From NCBI GenBank assembly GCA_964523945.1, contig CAZGBU010000001.1:1-64000 (forward strand): a stretch of DNA of 64,000 bases, read 5' to 3'. The notes below the pieces were generated by a model. The model saw only the letters and a list, made by a program, of their open reading frames with translations. It ran no database searches and had not been told where the DNA came from. Below, one piece after another: positions 24,421 to 32,921 of the stretch (position 1 is the stretch's first letter; every line of letters begins with the position of its first letter). The DNA is from CAKTOF01 sp964523945 (GTDB taxonomy: Bacteria; Bacillota; Clostridia; Oscillospirales; Oscillospiraceae). Made by a program: the position numbers and the translations under genes.

Positions 24421-24837
24421 ATGAGAGTGATGGCGCTGGATTACGGCGATGCGCGTACCGGCGTGGCGATCTCTGACGCGGCGGGGGTGATTGTCGGTAC
24501 GACGCAGGTCATCCACACGCGCAGCCGCGAGACGGCGGCGCAGGAGGCGGCGCGGCTCTACCGAGAGTCGGGCGCAGAGCGCCTGGTGGTCGGCCTGCCG
24601 CGCAACATGGATGGCAGCGAGGGGCCGCGTGCTGCGCTGTGCCGGGCGTTTGCCGCGCAGCTTGCGGCGCTGACAGGGGTGGAACCGGTGCTGTGGGACG
24701 AGCGGCGCACGACGGTTGAGGCGCATCAGATCCTCTCGGCGAATGGAAAGCGGATGAAGCGCCACCGCGAGACTGTCGACGCTGTTGCAGCCAGCCTGAT
24801 CCTGGAGGGCTACCTGGCGCGACTGCGCAGCAGCTGA
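24421..24837 (+). CDS. ruvX: YqgF/RuvX Holliday-junction resolvase-like, pre-16S rRNA nuclease
   Basis: A 138-residue RNase H-fold protein. It begins MRVMALDYGDARTGVAISD, with the first catalytic Asp in LDYGD. VVGLPRNMDGSEG and VLWDERRTTVEAHQIL follow, then the late Asp in VDAVAASLILEGYL. YqgF helps mature the 5' end of 16S rRNA and has been proposed to resolve Holliday junctions. ATG 24421 has AGGAGGGG; a longer form from 24286 would include the promoter. Confidence 0.93.
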   Translation: MRVMALDYGDARTGVAISDAAGVIVGTTQVIHTRSRETAAQEAARLYRESGAERLVVGLPRNMDGSEGPRAALCRAFAAQLAALTGVEPVLWDERRTTVEAHQILSANGKRMKRHRETVDAVAASLILEGYLARLRSS

Positions 24838-24842
24838 AAAAC

Positions 24843-24883
24843 AAAACCGGGGCCGGAGCGATGCCGCTCCGGCCCCGGTTTTT
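24843..24883. terminator. Bidirectional terminator between ruvX and MFS gene
   Basis: A long stem (AAAACCGGGGCCGGAGC with its complement), 6-nt loop, A-run before and T-run after. It serves both convergent genes. Confidence 0.9.
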
Positions 24884-24947
24884 GGCCACCGTCAAATCGA
24901 TCATGTGCATATTTTGCCCGTGATTGCGGCGTATGCGCAGCGCAGCA

Positions 24948-26207
24948 TTATGTCTGTTGTGCGGCAGGGCGGCGCCTGCGGAAGAACAGGACGGAGAGCG
25001 CAAGGCCAACGACATCGTATGCGATGCAGACCCACCATGAGACGATGTGGCTGCCGCTTTGTTCGATGATGACCCCTGCCAGCAGCGATGAAAGGGCAAA
25101 ACCAAGCTCCGTCGGTACTTGAAACGTAGCTGATGCGGCACCGCGCCGGTCGGCAGGCGCGCGGAACATCGCCTCGGTGTTGAGCGCCGGATGATACAGT
25201 CCGGTGCTCAATCCGTTGAATGCGCCGGATACAAAGAACAGAATATGGACCTGCCGCGCCAGAATCAGCAGCGAAAAGCACGCGATGCCGAAAATAAATG
25301 AGCCAACCAGTGCCGGCAGCGTGCCATACCGCTCGATGATCTTTCCGGTCCCGAGACGTGAGATCACGACGCCGACAGCGGAAATGGTAAAATAAAGGCC
25401 TGCGTTTTCCACTGCGATCTGCTCCTGCTTGGCGTAGAGGACAGCGAAGCCGGTGATGACGCCGGAGGCGAGACATGCAAAAAGCATGACAACACCGCAG
25501 GGAATTGCGGTTTTTTCGAAGTACTTCCATACCCCGCGGTACTCTGTCTGCGGGGCGTGCGTGCTCGGCTCAGCCTGTGCCGGCCGGGTCGCAGCGACGG
25601 CCCGCAGAAATGATTCATTCCGCTCAAACCGGCACAGCTGTGTCAGTGCTGCCGAGACGGCCAGCGAACAGGTTGCTACGGCCGCAACGGCCTGAAAGCC
25701 CCATTCAGTATAGTACAGTCCGACGGCGCAGCTCGGCCCGATCGTCTGCGAAAGCGAATTGGCCAGACCGTAGTAGCCGATTCCGGTGGCCATTGACTGC
25801 TGCGGCAGCACATCGGCGACCGATGCAGTCAGTGATGTCGAGCACAGGCCGAAGCCCATACCCTGCAGCGCGCGCAGCGCCAGGATGCCCGGAATATTCT
25901 CCACAATCAGAAACAGCGCGGATGCGGCCAGAAAGACGAGCAGGCCAATGAGCGCGGTTTTCATACGGCCGCGCCGGTCGCAGACCTTGCCCCCGACGAT
26001 GCGGAATACAGCCGAGCCGAGCGTCATTGAGGTGCCGAGCAGGCCGACCACAGACTCACTTCCGCCGAGTGCCGTCACATGCAGCGACAGCGTCGGATTG
26101 AAAAATTGGTTGCACAGCGATGCAAAAAAGTTGATGACCATCAACAAAAGAAAATACCGGTTCCACAGCCGCAGCCGGACCGGGTCGAGCGTATCGGTGT
26201 GCGCCAT
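24948..26207 (-). CDS. Major facilitator superfamily transporter
   Basis: A 419-residue, twelve-helix membrane protein. The MFS signature between helices 2 and 3 is present as GGKVCDRRGRMKTALIG. The two six-helix halves are split by a hydrophilic loop containing PAQAEPSTHAPQTEYRG. The substrate is unknown; it looks like a drug/H+ antiporter or sugar efflux type. ATG 26207 has AAGGAG; the longer form from 26276 reads through a terminator hairpin and is rejected. Confidence 0.9.
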   Translation of the reverse strand: MAHTDTLDPVRLRLWNRYFLLLMVINFFASLCNQFFNPTLSLHVTALGGSESVVGLLGTSMTLGSAVFRIVGGKVCDRRGRMKTALIGLLVFLAASALFLIVENIPGILALRALQGMGFGLCSTSLTASVADVLPQQSMATGIGYYGLANSLSQTIGPSCAVGLYYTEWGFQAVAAVATCSLAVSAALTQLCRFERNESFLRAVAATRPAQAEPSTHAPQTEYRGVWKYFEKTAIPCGVVMLFACLASGVITGFAVLYAKQEQIAVENAGLYFTISAVGVVISRLGTGKIIERYGTLPALVGSFIFGIACFSLLILARQVHILFFVSGAFNGLSTGLYHPALNTEAMFRAPADRRGAASATFQVPTELGFALSSLLAGVIIEQSGSHIVSWWVCIAYDVVGLALSVLFFRRRRPAAQQT

Positions 26208-26238
26208 CCTCTCACTCCTTCCAGATGGTTGAAACGCA

Positions 26239-26268
26239 AGCCGCCGGGGCGGGGAAGCCCCGGCGGCT
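26239..26268 (-). terminator. Probable terminator of the beta-helix gene
   Basis: A 12-bp stem (AGCCGCCGGGGC with GCCCCGGCGGCT), 6-nt loop, 20 bp past the stop. The following TTGCGTTTC is only moderately T-rich. Confidence 0.6.
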
Positions 26269-26288
26269 CTTGACATGCAGGATGGGAC

Positions 26289-29200
26289 TCAGTGCGGCAT
26301 GGCAGCCTGTTTGACCGTCAGCACGACGTTGCCTGTGTAGGTGCCGGCGGCGAGCGGGGTCTCAGTCCCGTCGACCGTCAGCATCAGTGTGCAGCCCGGC
26401 GCGGCTTCAACCGAGGCGCCTTCGCCGATGGTCAGGCTCGACAGATAGCTCGTGCCGGTGACTGTCCAGCTCGTGCCGGCAAGCAGCGTGACGATCACGC
26501 CGTTGCAGACGACCGGGGCAGGCAGGCAGCCGACGTTGCCGAGCTCGCGCGGCGTGTCGGGATAGATCTTGTCGCCCGGCTTATACGTCTTGTGATACTG
26601 GCGGCCAGCGGTGATGGCACCGGCGTAGCGCACGCCGTCAAGCGTAACGGCCAGGTTGTGGCCGGAGCCAAAGCGCGTGTTGTAGATATCGCCAGCCATC
26701 TCCATGTCGGCAAAGCGGACGTGGACGGTGCTCTGCGCGTCCGGATCGGCAGCGTTCCAGCCGTCGACAACGACCGGCGTGGTGTCCGGCACTGTGTACG
26801 AATCTGCCCAGTGCAGATCATGCCCGCCGATGCCCATGCCGGCGTCGTCGTTCTCCATCAGATGGAGGATGACGCCGCCTTTGGACGAGAGCTTTGCGCG
26901 ACTGACCTCGAGCGTCGGGCTCGACGGCGGCATGACGCGGCCGAACATATTGCCCTCGATCGCTTTGATCAGGAATACGCAGCGGTCGCCGGAGAGCTCA
27001 GCATCCTCAATCGTAACTTTGCCGGTGCATACATGGTGCCACATCAGCGCATAGCAGCCGCCGTGCAGCTTCGTGATGCGCGGCACAACGGAGTCGTAGC
27101 CGTTTGTCTCTTTTGCCAGCAGCGAGTCAGTGCCAAGGTAATGCACCAGGTTTTCCTTGGTGCTCGAGCCGATGTAGATGTCGTTGGTGTTGCCGCCGAA
27201 CGTGATCGGATAATCCGGCGAGGACATTTCCGCGCCGAACAGCTTGGTGCGCACCTTGCCGAGCGCATAGACGACATAGCCGGAGTCGAAGATGCCGTCC
27301 TCTTCAATGACAGCTTTTGTATTGACAATGTCGTGGCGCGCGCCCTCAGAGATATCGTCGGTCGACAGAACGCCCCAACCGTTGGAGACCATATCGCAGT
27401 TATAATAGGTGGCGTGCGCCTCGTCGCAGACGTTGGTCGAGCGGACAGAGCCTTTCAGGCCAAGCACCCAGGGCACTTCGGTCATTGCGTCGGCCCAGCA
27501 GGTGTCGGGGTCAAGGCCCTTGGTCCGAATCGTTGAATTCATGACGAGCACGTCGGCCTTTTCGACTGCGTCGACAGCGGTACAGACTGCGCCGACGTTG
27601 TCGATTGTCACGTTGTCGACGACGACCTTTGCCTTGCCGGCGACGGCGATGGATGCGCCGTATGCCTCGAAGTCGTCTGCACCATGCGCGTTCGACTGGA
27701 TCGACACATCCGAGATGCGGTATTCGCCGTCAAGCACCGTGATGATGTTCGCGCGGGGGCACTCATTGACAATTTTGCCGCCGCGGATTCCGGTATCGTC
27801 AAAGTCCGAGCCGACGAGCATTGACAGCGCGGATTGATTCCGGCGCACAACGGTCTTGCCGGCCTCGTCCGTGTCAACGGTCAGCGCGGACTCGTACGGA
27901 TGCTCATAGTGCACCTGCTTGACGCCAGTGGGGGAGAAGCCGCTTTCGACCTCGTATTTGCCGATGGCGCTGAGCTCGTCGATCAGCTCGAAGCGAATGT
28001 CGCCGCGGTAGATGCCGGGGACAATGTTCTTGCGGACACCGTCTACGGTCATAATGACACGTTTGCCGGCGGGGGCGCTGACGCTTGAATCCTGATACAT
28101 GACAAACATCGACAGATAGCTCGCGCCCGTCACGCACCAGGTCGCACCGCGGCGCATCGTCACAATCAGACCGTTGCAGTAGTCAGGCACCGGCGTGACG
28201 CCGACGTTGCCGATCTCAAACGGATTGTCGATCATGATCTTCTCGCCGGGCTTGAAATTCCGATGGAACTGGATGCCAGTGGTGATCGCGCCGGTGTATG
28301 TCACATTGTCAAGTTCGATGTTCAGGTTCTGCGGTGTTTTCCACACGGTGTTGTAGATATTGCCGGAGACGGTCATGTCGTGGAAGCTGGCATTCATCGT
28401 CCCGGGCAGGCGGTAATGGCAGCGGTCGAAGCCGGGGAACGGCTTCGGATCAATCTCGGGAACGAGATAGTATTCCGCCCAGTGTTTGTCGAACCCGTAC
28501 TCGCCCATACCGGGGTCGTCGGACTCCATAAAGTGCAGCAGCACGCCGTTGTTTTCAACCACGGCGCCGCGCACATCGATCTCGGGGCTGGTGCCGAGTG
28601 TTTCCTGCCCGTCCGGTGTCTTGCGGCCCTCGGCCTTGACGACGAATGTGGCCTCGCCGGTGTGCAGCTCGGTGCCCGGCTGGATCTCTACATGGCTGGG
28701 CTTTGGTCCGGTGGCATTGCCGTGGAACATCATCGCATTGCGCACGCAGCGGAACACCGTGTTTTTCTGTTCGACATCGGCGAAGCCGTTTGTCTCTTTT
28801 GCGAGCAGGGTGTCCGCGCCCAGGCGGCGCTCGAGATTCTCACGCGAGCTTGGGCCAACGACGACGTCGGCGCCGGAGCCGGCAAAAACCAGACCGTAGG
28901 TCGTGTTTTCAAACTCCGCGCCGAGGAATGTACTCGTGTCCGACCCGAGCACATATGCGCCGTAGCCGGACTGATACGGGCCGTCCTTGCTGATCACGGC
29001 CTTTGCATTGACAAGATTGTGCTTCAGATCATGCGCATCGTCGGTTGAATACACGCCCCAGCCATTGGACTCGGCCACGGTGTTGTAGAATGTGGAGACG
29101 GAGTTACCGATCGCGTTGACGGAGCGAACGGTGCCCTTCAGGCCCATGACCCAGGGCACATGCGTCATCGTGTTGTCGCGGTATTCGCGGTTGTCGTCGC

Positions 29201-29837
29201 CGACGGTTTTGATCCGGCAGTCTTTGAGCAGAACGTCGGATTTTTCCGCGATGTCTACCGCGGTGGAAATATTGCCGGCTGTCTCGATTTCAACGTTGCT
29301 AATAACGACCTTGGCATTGCCGCCCACGGCGATGCCGCAGCCGAACATCTCGAAGTCGTCGCCGCCGCGGCCCTCCATGTTGAGCTTCATGTCTTCGATG
29401 CGGTATTCGCCGTCGGCGACGGTGATGCCGTTGAACCAGTCGTCATGCGTGGTGATCGAGCCGCCCCGAATGCCCGTTTCGGTGATTTCGGCGCCGACGA
29501 TGGCGGTTTTGGCCGAACGCGCCTCGTCGATAAACTGCCTGCCGTTTTCGTCGGTGTCGATCATCAGTGCGGAACGGTACGGGTTTTTGTACTGTACCAG
29601 CTCCGGCTCCTTGCTCGGACCATGGAACGGTGGGAGCTTGACTTTGCCGAGTGCCGGAACCTTTTCGAGCAGCTCGACAACGACCTCTCCTTTGTATTCG
29701 CCGGGCTGGATGCGGGTGGCGACGCCGTCGACCGTCATCACGGCCAGGTGGGTATCGGGGATGTCCAGACCGCCGGCCGGGATGGTCAGCCCATCCGGAT
29801 AGCGCGTGGTCTGCTGAATGCTGAGCTTGTCTGCCAT
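26289..29837 (-). CDS. Large tandem-duplicated beta-helix protein
   Basis: A 1,182-residue protein of two consecutive ~560-residue copies plus a truncated third. Copy 1 begins at MTVDG (residue 34), copy 2 at MTVDG (596), and LTVDGTETPLAAGTYTGNV (about 1153) is the first ~30 residues of a third. Each copy has RSALMIDTDE or ESALTVDTDE, TGIRGG, HVPWVMGLKG or EVPWVLGLKG, SNGWGV(Y/L)STDD and LLAKETNG. Short Val/Ile/Asn/Gly-rich turns suggest a right-handed beta-helix of the pectate-lyase type. There is no signal peptide, lipobox or LPxTG anchor, so it may be cytoplasmic or use another export route. No catalytic motif was recognised. ATG 29837 has AGGAGG. The gene is monocistronic, with a structured leader. 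Function unknown. Confidence 0.85.
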   Translation of the reverse strand: MADKLSIQQTTRYPDGLTIPAGGLDIPDTHLAVMTVDGVATRIQPGEYKGEVVVELLEKVPALGKVKLPPFHGPSKEPELVQYKNPYRSALMIDTDENGRQFIDEARSAKTAIVGAEITETGIRGGSITTHDDWFNGITVADGEYRIEDMKLNMEGRGGDDFEMFGCGIAVGGNAKVVISNVEIETAGNISTAVDIAEKSDVLLKDCRIKTVGDDNREYRDNTMTHVPWVMGLKGTVRSVNAIGNSVSTFYNTVAESNGWGVYSTDDAHDLKHNLVNAKAVISKDGPYQSGYGAYVLGSDTSTFLGAEFENTTYGLVFAGSGADVVVGPSSRENLERRLGADTLLAKETNGFADVEQKNTVFRCVRNAMMFHGNATGPKPSHVEIQPGTELHTGEATFVVKAEGRKTPDGQETLGTSPEIDVRGAVVENNGVLLHFMESDDPGMGEYGFDKHWAEYYLVPEIDPKPFPGFDRCHYRLPGTMNASFHDMTVSGNIYNTVWKTPQNLNIELDNVTYTGAITTGIQFHRNFKPGEKIMIDNPFEIGNVGVTPVPDYCNGLIVTMRRGATWCVTGASYLSMFVMYQDSSVSAPAGKRVIMTVDGVRKNIVPGIYRGDIRFELIDELSAIGKYEVESGFSPTGVKQVHYEHPYESALTVDTDEAGKTVVRRNQSALSMLVGSDFDDTGIRGGKIVNECPRANIITVLDGEYRISDVSIQSNAHGADDFEAYGASIAVAGKAKVVVDNVTIDNVGAVCTAVDAVEKADVLVMNSTIRTKGLDPDTCWADAMTEVPWVLGLKGSVRSTNVCDEAHATYYNCDMVSNGWGVLSTDDISEGARHDIVNTKAVIEEDGIFDSGYVVYALGKVRTKLFGAEMSSPDYPITFGGNTNDIYIGSSTKENLVHYLGTDSLLAKETNGYDSVVPRITKLHGGCYALMWHHVCTGKVTIEDAELSGDRCVFLIKAIEGNMFGRVMPPSSPTLEVSRAKLSSKGGVILHLMENDDAGMGIGGHDLHWADSYTVPDTTPVVVDGWNAADPDAQSTVHVRFADMEMAGDIYNTRFGSGHNLAVTLDGVRYAGAITAGRQYHKTYKPGDKIYPDTPRELGNVGCLPAPVVCNGVIVTLLAGTSWTVTGTSYLSSLTIGEGASVEAAPGCTLMLTVDGTETPLAAGTYTGNVVLTVKQAAMPH

Positions 29838-29855
29838 GCTTTTGCCTCCTGTTGT

Positions 29856-29902
29856 TTGATGCGCCCCGCACAGCGGGGTACTCCTAAATATTAGCGCATC
29901 AA
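29856..29902 (-). promoter_or_regulatory. Structured leader of the beta-helix gene
   Basis: An outer inverted repeat TTGATGCG (29902-29895) / CGCATCAA (29863-29856) encloses a GC hairpin CCCCGC-TGT-GCGGGG (29878-29864). A possible -10, TAATAT, lies inside the outer loop. This may be a 5' stabiliser, an operator or both. Confidence 0.45.
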
Positions 29903-29907
29903 GCAAA

Positions 29908-29940
29908 CAAAAGAAAGAGGGAACGAATCAATTCGTCCCC
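29908..29940 (-). terminator. Terminator overlapping the second TauE stop
   Basis: Stem GGGGACGAAT / ATTCGTTCCC around the stop codon, followed by TCTTTCTTTTG on the minus strand. Confidence 0.65.
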
Positions 29941-30311
29941 GAACTTTTATTTTTCGTCCTTTTGAACAATTCTGTCAGGCCAATTATGATCAAAAAGCCA
30001 CCAAAGATTGTTCGTAAAACGGAGCTGTTGAGCCGGACAGCGAGCTGAGAGAGCGCAAATGCGGCGATACAGCCGGCTGCGGCGGCAGGCAGGACGGCGC
30101 GCCATGCAACCTGCCTGTTTTTGGCGTGCAGGATCAGCGCGGCGCCGGCTGTCGGCAGAAAGTAGAGCAGATTGACACCCTGTGCCGCCCGCTGTTCAAC
30201 CGAGAGCATAGCGGTCAGCCAGACCATCAGGATGGAACCGCCGCCGATACCGAAGCCGGAGATCACACCGCAGACCAGCCCTGCGGCGCATGCAATCAGA
30301 AATTCTGCCAT
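29928..30311 (-). CDS. Half-size TauE/SafE-family permease (second copy)
   Basis: A 127-residue protein with four hydrophobic helices, beginning MAEFLIACAAGLVCGVISGFGIGGG. The Gly-rich first helix and the RRAAQGVNLLYFLPTA-like loop (here EQRAAQGVNLLYFLP) are typical of one half of a TauE/SafE transporter, which exports organosulfonates or other anions. It overlaps the first half-size copy by 16 bp, so the two probably assemble as a heterodimer equal to one full-length permease. ATG 30311 has GGGGAGGG. Confidence 0.88.
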   Translation of the reverse strand: MAEFLIACAAGLVCGVISGFGIGGGSILMVWLTAMLSVEQRAAQGVNLLYFLPTAGAALILHAKNRQVAWRAVLPAAAAGCIAAFALSQLAVRLNSSVLRTIFGGFLIIIGLTELFKRTKNKSSGTN

Positions 30312-30759
30312 ATCAGACGGATCCCTCCCCAGAGAATGACGATGCCAAGCGCCTTGTGCAGAAAAGCGGCGCTGACGCGGCGAAACAGAAGCCCGCCCAG
30401 CAGGCCGCCGNNNNNNNNNNNNNNNNNNNNNNNNNNNNNNNNNNNNNNNNNNNNNNNNNNNNNNNNNNNNNNNNNNNNNNNNNNNNNNNNNNNNNNNNNN
30501 NNNNNNNNNNCAGGCCGCCGATGAGATAGGGGAGCGCAAGATGAAAATCCAGCGCGCCGCTGCGGCCGTAGACGATCAGCGAGACAATACAGATCGGCAG
30601 GATGATGCTCAGTGCTGTGGCAAATGCTTTTTTGTCTTCGAGATGGCACCAGCGTGTCAGCAGCGGAACAAGCAGCATACCGCCGCCTGCCCCGAACAGC
30701 CCGTTGGCTGCACCGGCCAGCAGGCCGCTGATGGCATATTTCCAGGTGAGTTGCTTCAA
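30296..30759 (-). CDS. Half-size TauE/SafE-family permease (first copy, spans gap)
   Basis: It starts LKQLTWKYAISGLLAGAANG (TTG 30759, 8 nt after GGAAGGGG; TTG 30765 is the alternative) and continues GLFGAGGGMLLVPLLTRW. The N-run splits it. Joining the identical 10-bp flanks restores LPYLIGGLLGGLLFRRVSA and the end LWGGIRLIWQNF, giving about 117 residues with no frameshift. Read through 100 N, the frame is lost and the product looks different after the gap. The ribosome binding site lies inside the terminator hairpin of the upstream gene. Confidence 0.85.
30411..30510. other. 100-N gap with identical 10-bp flanks
   Basis: CAGGCCGCCG ends the left flank (30401-30410) and begins the right flank (30511-30520). 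Overlapping them restores an intact TauE reading frame, so the gap is probably artificial. Confidence 0.95.
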
Positions 30760-30763
30760 AATC

Positions 30764-30804
30764 AAAACCCCTTCCGCTCCTAGTTTGGACGCGGAAGGGG
30801 TTTT
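30764..30804 (-). terminator. Terminator overlapping the TauE ribosome binding site
   Basis: A 14-bp perfect stem (AAAACCCCTTCCGC with GCGGAAGGGGTTTT), 13-nt loop. On the minus strand it is followed by GATTTTG. The 3' arm holds GGAAGGGG, the ribosome binding site of the first TauE gene. Confidence 0.8.
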
Positions 30805-30834
30805 TATGCTGCGTGAGTCTGTGCGGAATCGTGC

Positions 30835-32478
30835 TCAGTCGGTCACAAAACGCATGCCGAAGCCGCGCTCAGCAACCGTGTAAGCGGCACTGATCTCTTC
30901 ATACCAGGCGTTGTAATTCTCGGTGCGCATGGCAGTGTCCACCAGCGTGTCGCGGTAGTTGTCGCCCAGGCCGACGAAATACATGATGTGATAGCCATAA
31001 TCGCTCTCGACAATACCGGTGTCGCCGGGCTGGCGGCTCTCGTCAAAGCACCAGTCCTCGAATGCCTGCACCATCTGGCCGCGGTAGACGCCCTCGTAGA
31101 GTCCGCCGGTGGAGGAAGACCCGGTGTCGTCGGTGTTTTCTTCTGCCAGCGTGGCAAAGCTGTCCTCGGTCGCATCGCCGGCCAGGAACTCGTCGAGCAG
31201 CGCCTCGGCCTCGGCCAGGGCGTCGGCTTTGGCCTGTTCCTCGGCCTCAGCAGTGGCCTCCTCGTCAACATTGCCGTCTTCGTCGGTGACGTCCTCAACA
31301 TCTTCCGGCTCGATCAGGATGTGGCGCACATTGACTGTGCTGTAGTTGTTGTCACTGCGCTCACCGAAGTAGACGACGTAATAGCCGTTTTCAGCACTGA
31401 GAGCGGCGGTGTCGCCGGGCTGACGGCTCTCGTCAAACAGCCATTCAGCCATCGCCTCGAGTGTGCCGGTGGCGGTGGAGTAAGAAGAGTAGCGATGCTC
31501 GGTTGTCGCATCCTCGTAGTCCTCGGCGGCGTAATCCGAATAGGACTCGTCCTCGCCAAGTGTCAGCTCATTTTCGAGCAGATATGCATAGCCGATGAAC
31601 GCCGATTCATCGCCGGAGGTGGCGTCGGCCATTGCCTCGGCGGTTTCCTGCGCGGCAGTCATCGCAGCCTCGGATTCCTCCTCGGTCGGTTCGACCGTGG
31701 TCTCTTCGCCGGTTTCCTCGTCCGTGACGGTTTCGCTTTCGGCCTGGCCGTCAACGAAATAAGTGCGGTAGGTCACGACGTCAAAATCCACCTTGTTTTC
31801 TTCATAATACGCCAGCAGCTCGTCCTCGGTATAGGTAAAGCTGCTTTCCATCTGCTCCTGGTATTCGTTGGCCAGATACTGCAGCTCCAGGAACTCGCGG
31901 TAGAGCTCAGTGTCAACGCCGGCACCAAAGTAGGCCGTCAGGTAACCGTTGGCAGAGTGATAACCGTAGGTCGTGGCCGTATCGTCAAGGCCGGCAATCA
32001 GCTCGTCAATTTCTGCTGCGCCGTCTTCCGAGAGAGTGTAGCCGGCTTCTGCAGCTGCGTCGGTCAGCGCAAATGTCCAGACCAGACTCTCCTGCGCACG
32101 CTCCTTGAAATAATCAGCCCAGGTCTGGCCGGTTTCCGTGTCGTAGATCTGCTCATCGAGCGGTTCGCTGGAGCTGAACGGGTATCCGTAGCTGTCAATA
32201 TAGTCGGCATAGGAATTATAATAGTTGGAGTACAGGCTCATGTAGAAAATATTGTACATGGAAGCCGTGACCTTGTGCTCGCCGACTGTCATGGCAGTGG
32301 CGCGGTTGTTGAAGAAGCCGTTGCCGACCAGCGCGACAAATACAAAGACGACAACCAGTACAACGGCCAGCACAGCGTACAGAATGTGGAGCGGCCGGAC
32401 GCGGGATTGCTTGCCGGCGTTTTTGGCGGCGGCCGCCTGCCCCTCCTGGCGTTTTTTCTTTTCGCGGGATGCGCTCAT
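30835..32478 (-). CDS. Membrane-anchored parvulin-like foldase (PrsA/SurA type)
   Basis: About 547 residues. A Lys-rich cytoplasmic start, then a single membrane anchor (about 30-53, ILYAVLAVVLVVVFVFVALVG) and a large extracellular part. A SurA_N-like helical region (TVGEHKVTASMYNIFYMSLYSNY) is followed by two degenerate parvulin-like segments, each ending in FDESRQPGDT plus a YYVVYFGE or YHIMYFVG strand; VNVRHILIEPEDV marks the main PPIase strand. The protein is very acidic. It probably helps exported proteins fold. The start at 32478 has GAGAGGA ~13 nt upstream; TTG 32499 is an alternative. Confidence 0.88.
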   Translation of the reverse strand: MSASREKKKRQEGQAAAAKNAGKQSRVRPLHILYAVLAVVLVVVFVFVALVGNGFFNNRATAMTVGEHKVTASMYNIFYMSLYSNYYNSYADYIDSYGYPFSSSEPLDEQIYDTETGQTWADYFKERAQESLVWTFALTDAAAEAGYTLSEDGAAEIDELIAGLDDTATTYGYHSANGYLTAYFGAGVDTELYREFLELQYLANEYQEQMESSFTYTEDELLAYYEENKVDFDVVTYRTYFVDGQAESETVTDEETGEETTVEPTEEESEAAMTAAQETAEAMADATSGDESAFIGYAYLLENELTLGEDESYSDYAAEDYEDATTEHRYSSYSTATGTLEAMAEWLFDESRQPGDTAALSAENGYYVVYFGERSDNNYSTVNVRHILIEPEDVEDVTDEDGNVDEEATAEAEEQAKADALAEAEALLDEFLAGDATEDSFATLAEENTDDTGSSSTGGLYEGVYRGQMVQAFEDWCFDESRQPGDTGIVESDYGYHIMYFVGLGDNYRDTLVDTAMRTENYNAWYEEISAAYTVAERGFGMRFVTD

Positions 32479-32542
32479 AGCTAGGTTCCATCCTCTCAAT
32501 TAAACATTAACGTCCGCCGCAAATCGGGTGCGGCACCGTGCT

Positions 32543-32571
32543 ATTATAGCGGATTGCGTCGGCTGATGCAA
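32543..32571 (-). promoter_or_regulatory. Promoter of the foldase gene
   Basis: Minus strand: -35 TTGCAT (32571-32566), 17-bp spacer, perfect -10 TATAAT (32548-32543). The leader is about 58 nt. Confidence 0.8.
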
Positions 32572-32662
32572 GTCCCGGATTCCAAAACCCGGGCCGGACA
32601 GCGGAAAATTCACAGAAAGTTCAGGATTGTACCGCCCCCGCTGCGGTATGATGATATCCGGA

Positions 32663-32885
32663 CCAAAACGAAAAGCGCCGCGCTTGCGCGCGGCGCAGTG
32701 CATGCAAAGATTCCCCGCTTCGGCCGTGCGAACCCAGTTATAACCTGCACGAAAATGGCAGGTGGGGTGCCTCCCTGGGAGTTCATTGCTTCCAACTTCC
32801 AGCACCGGTCGAAGCCGGGCCGGGAGGCCTGCAATCCCTCGCAGGAGTCCAGCTCCCCGTTGAAAAGATGTGGGTTAAAAAAAGG
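32663..32885 (-). ncRNA. Candidate structured RNA, possibly 6S RNA
   Basis: The 421-bp gap between the DUF1292 and foldase genes has no convincing ORF but dense complementarity. An outer helix pairs AACCCA (32731-32736) with TGGGTT (32871-32876). An inner helix pairs GCCTCCC (32769-32775) with GGGAGGC (32822-32828). Between them CCTGC and GCAGG occur on both sides (32744-32748, 32758-32762, 32828-32832, 32841-32845), so they can pair locally as two hairpins or across as part of one long rod. A 9-bp GC terminator (32675-32696) followed by TTTTCGTTTT fixes the minus strand. The rod with a large internal bubble is 6S-like; the identification is inference and the 5' end is estimated. Confidence 0.5.
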
Positions 32886-32921
32886 CCCGTCACGCACCAA
32901 GCAGGGAATCGATTGATTCGC

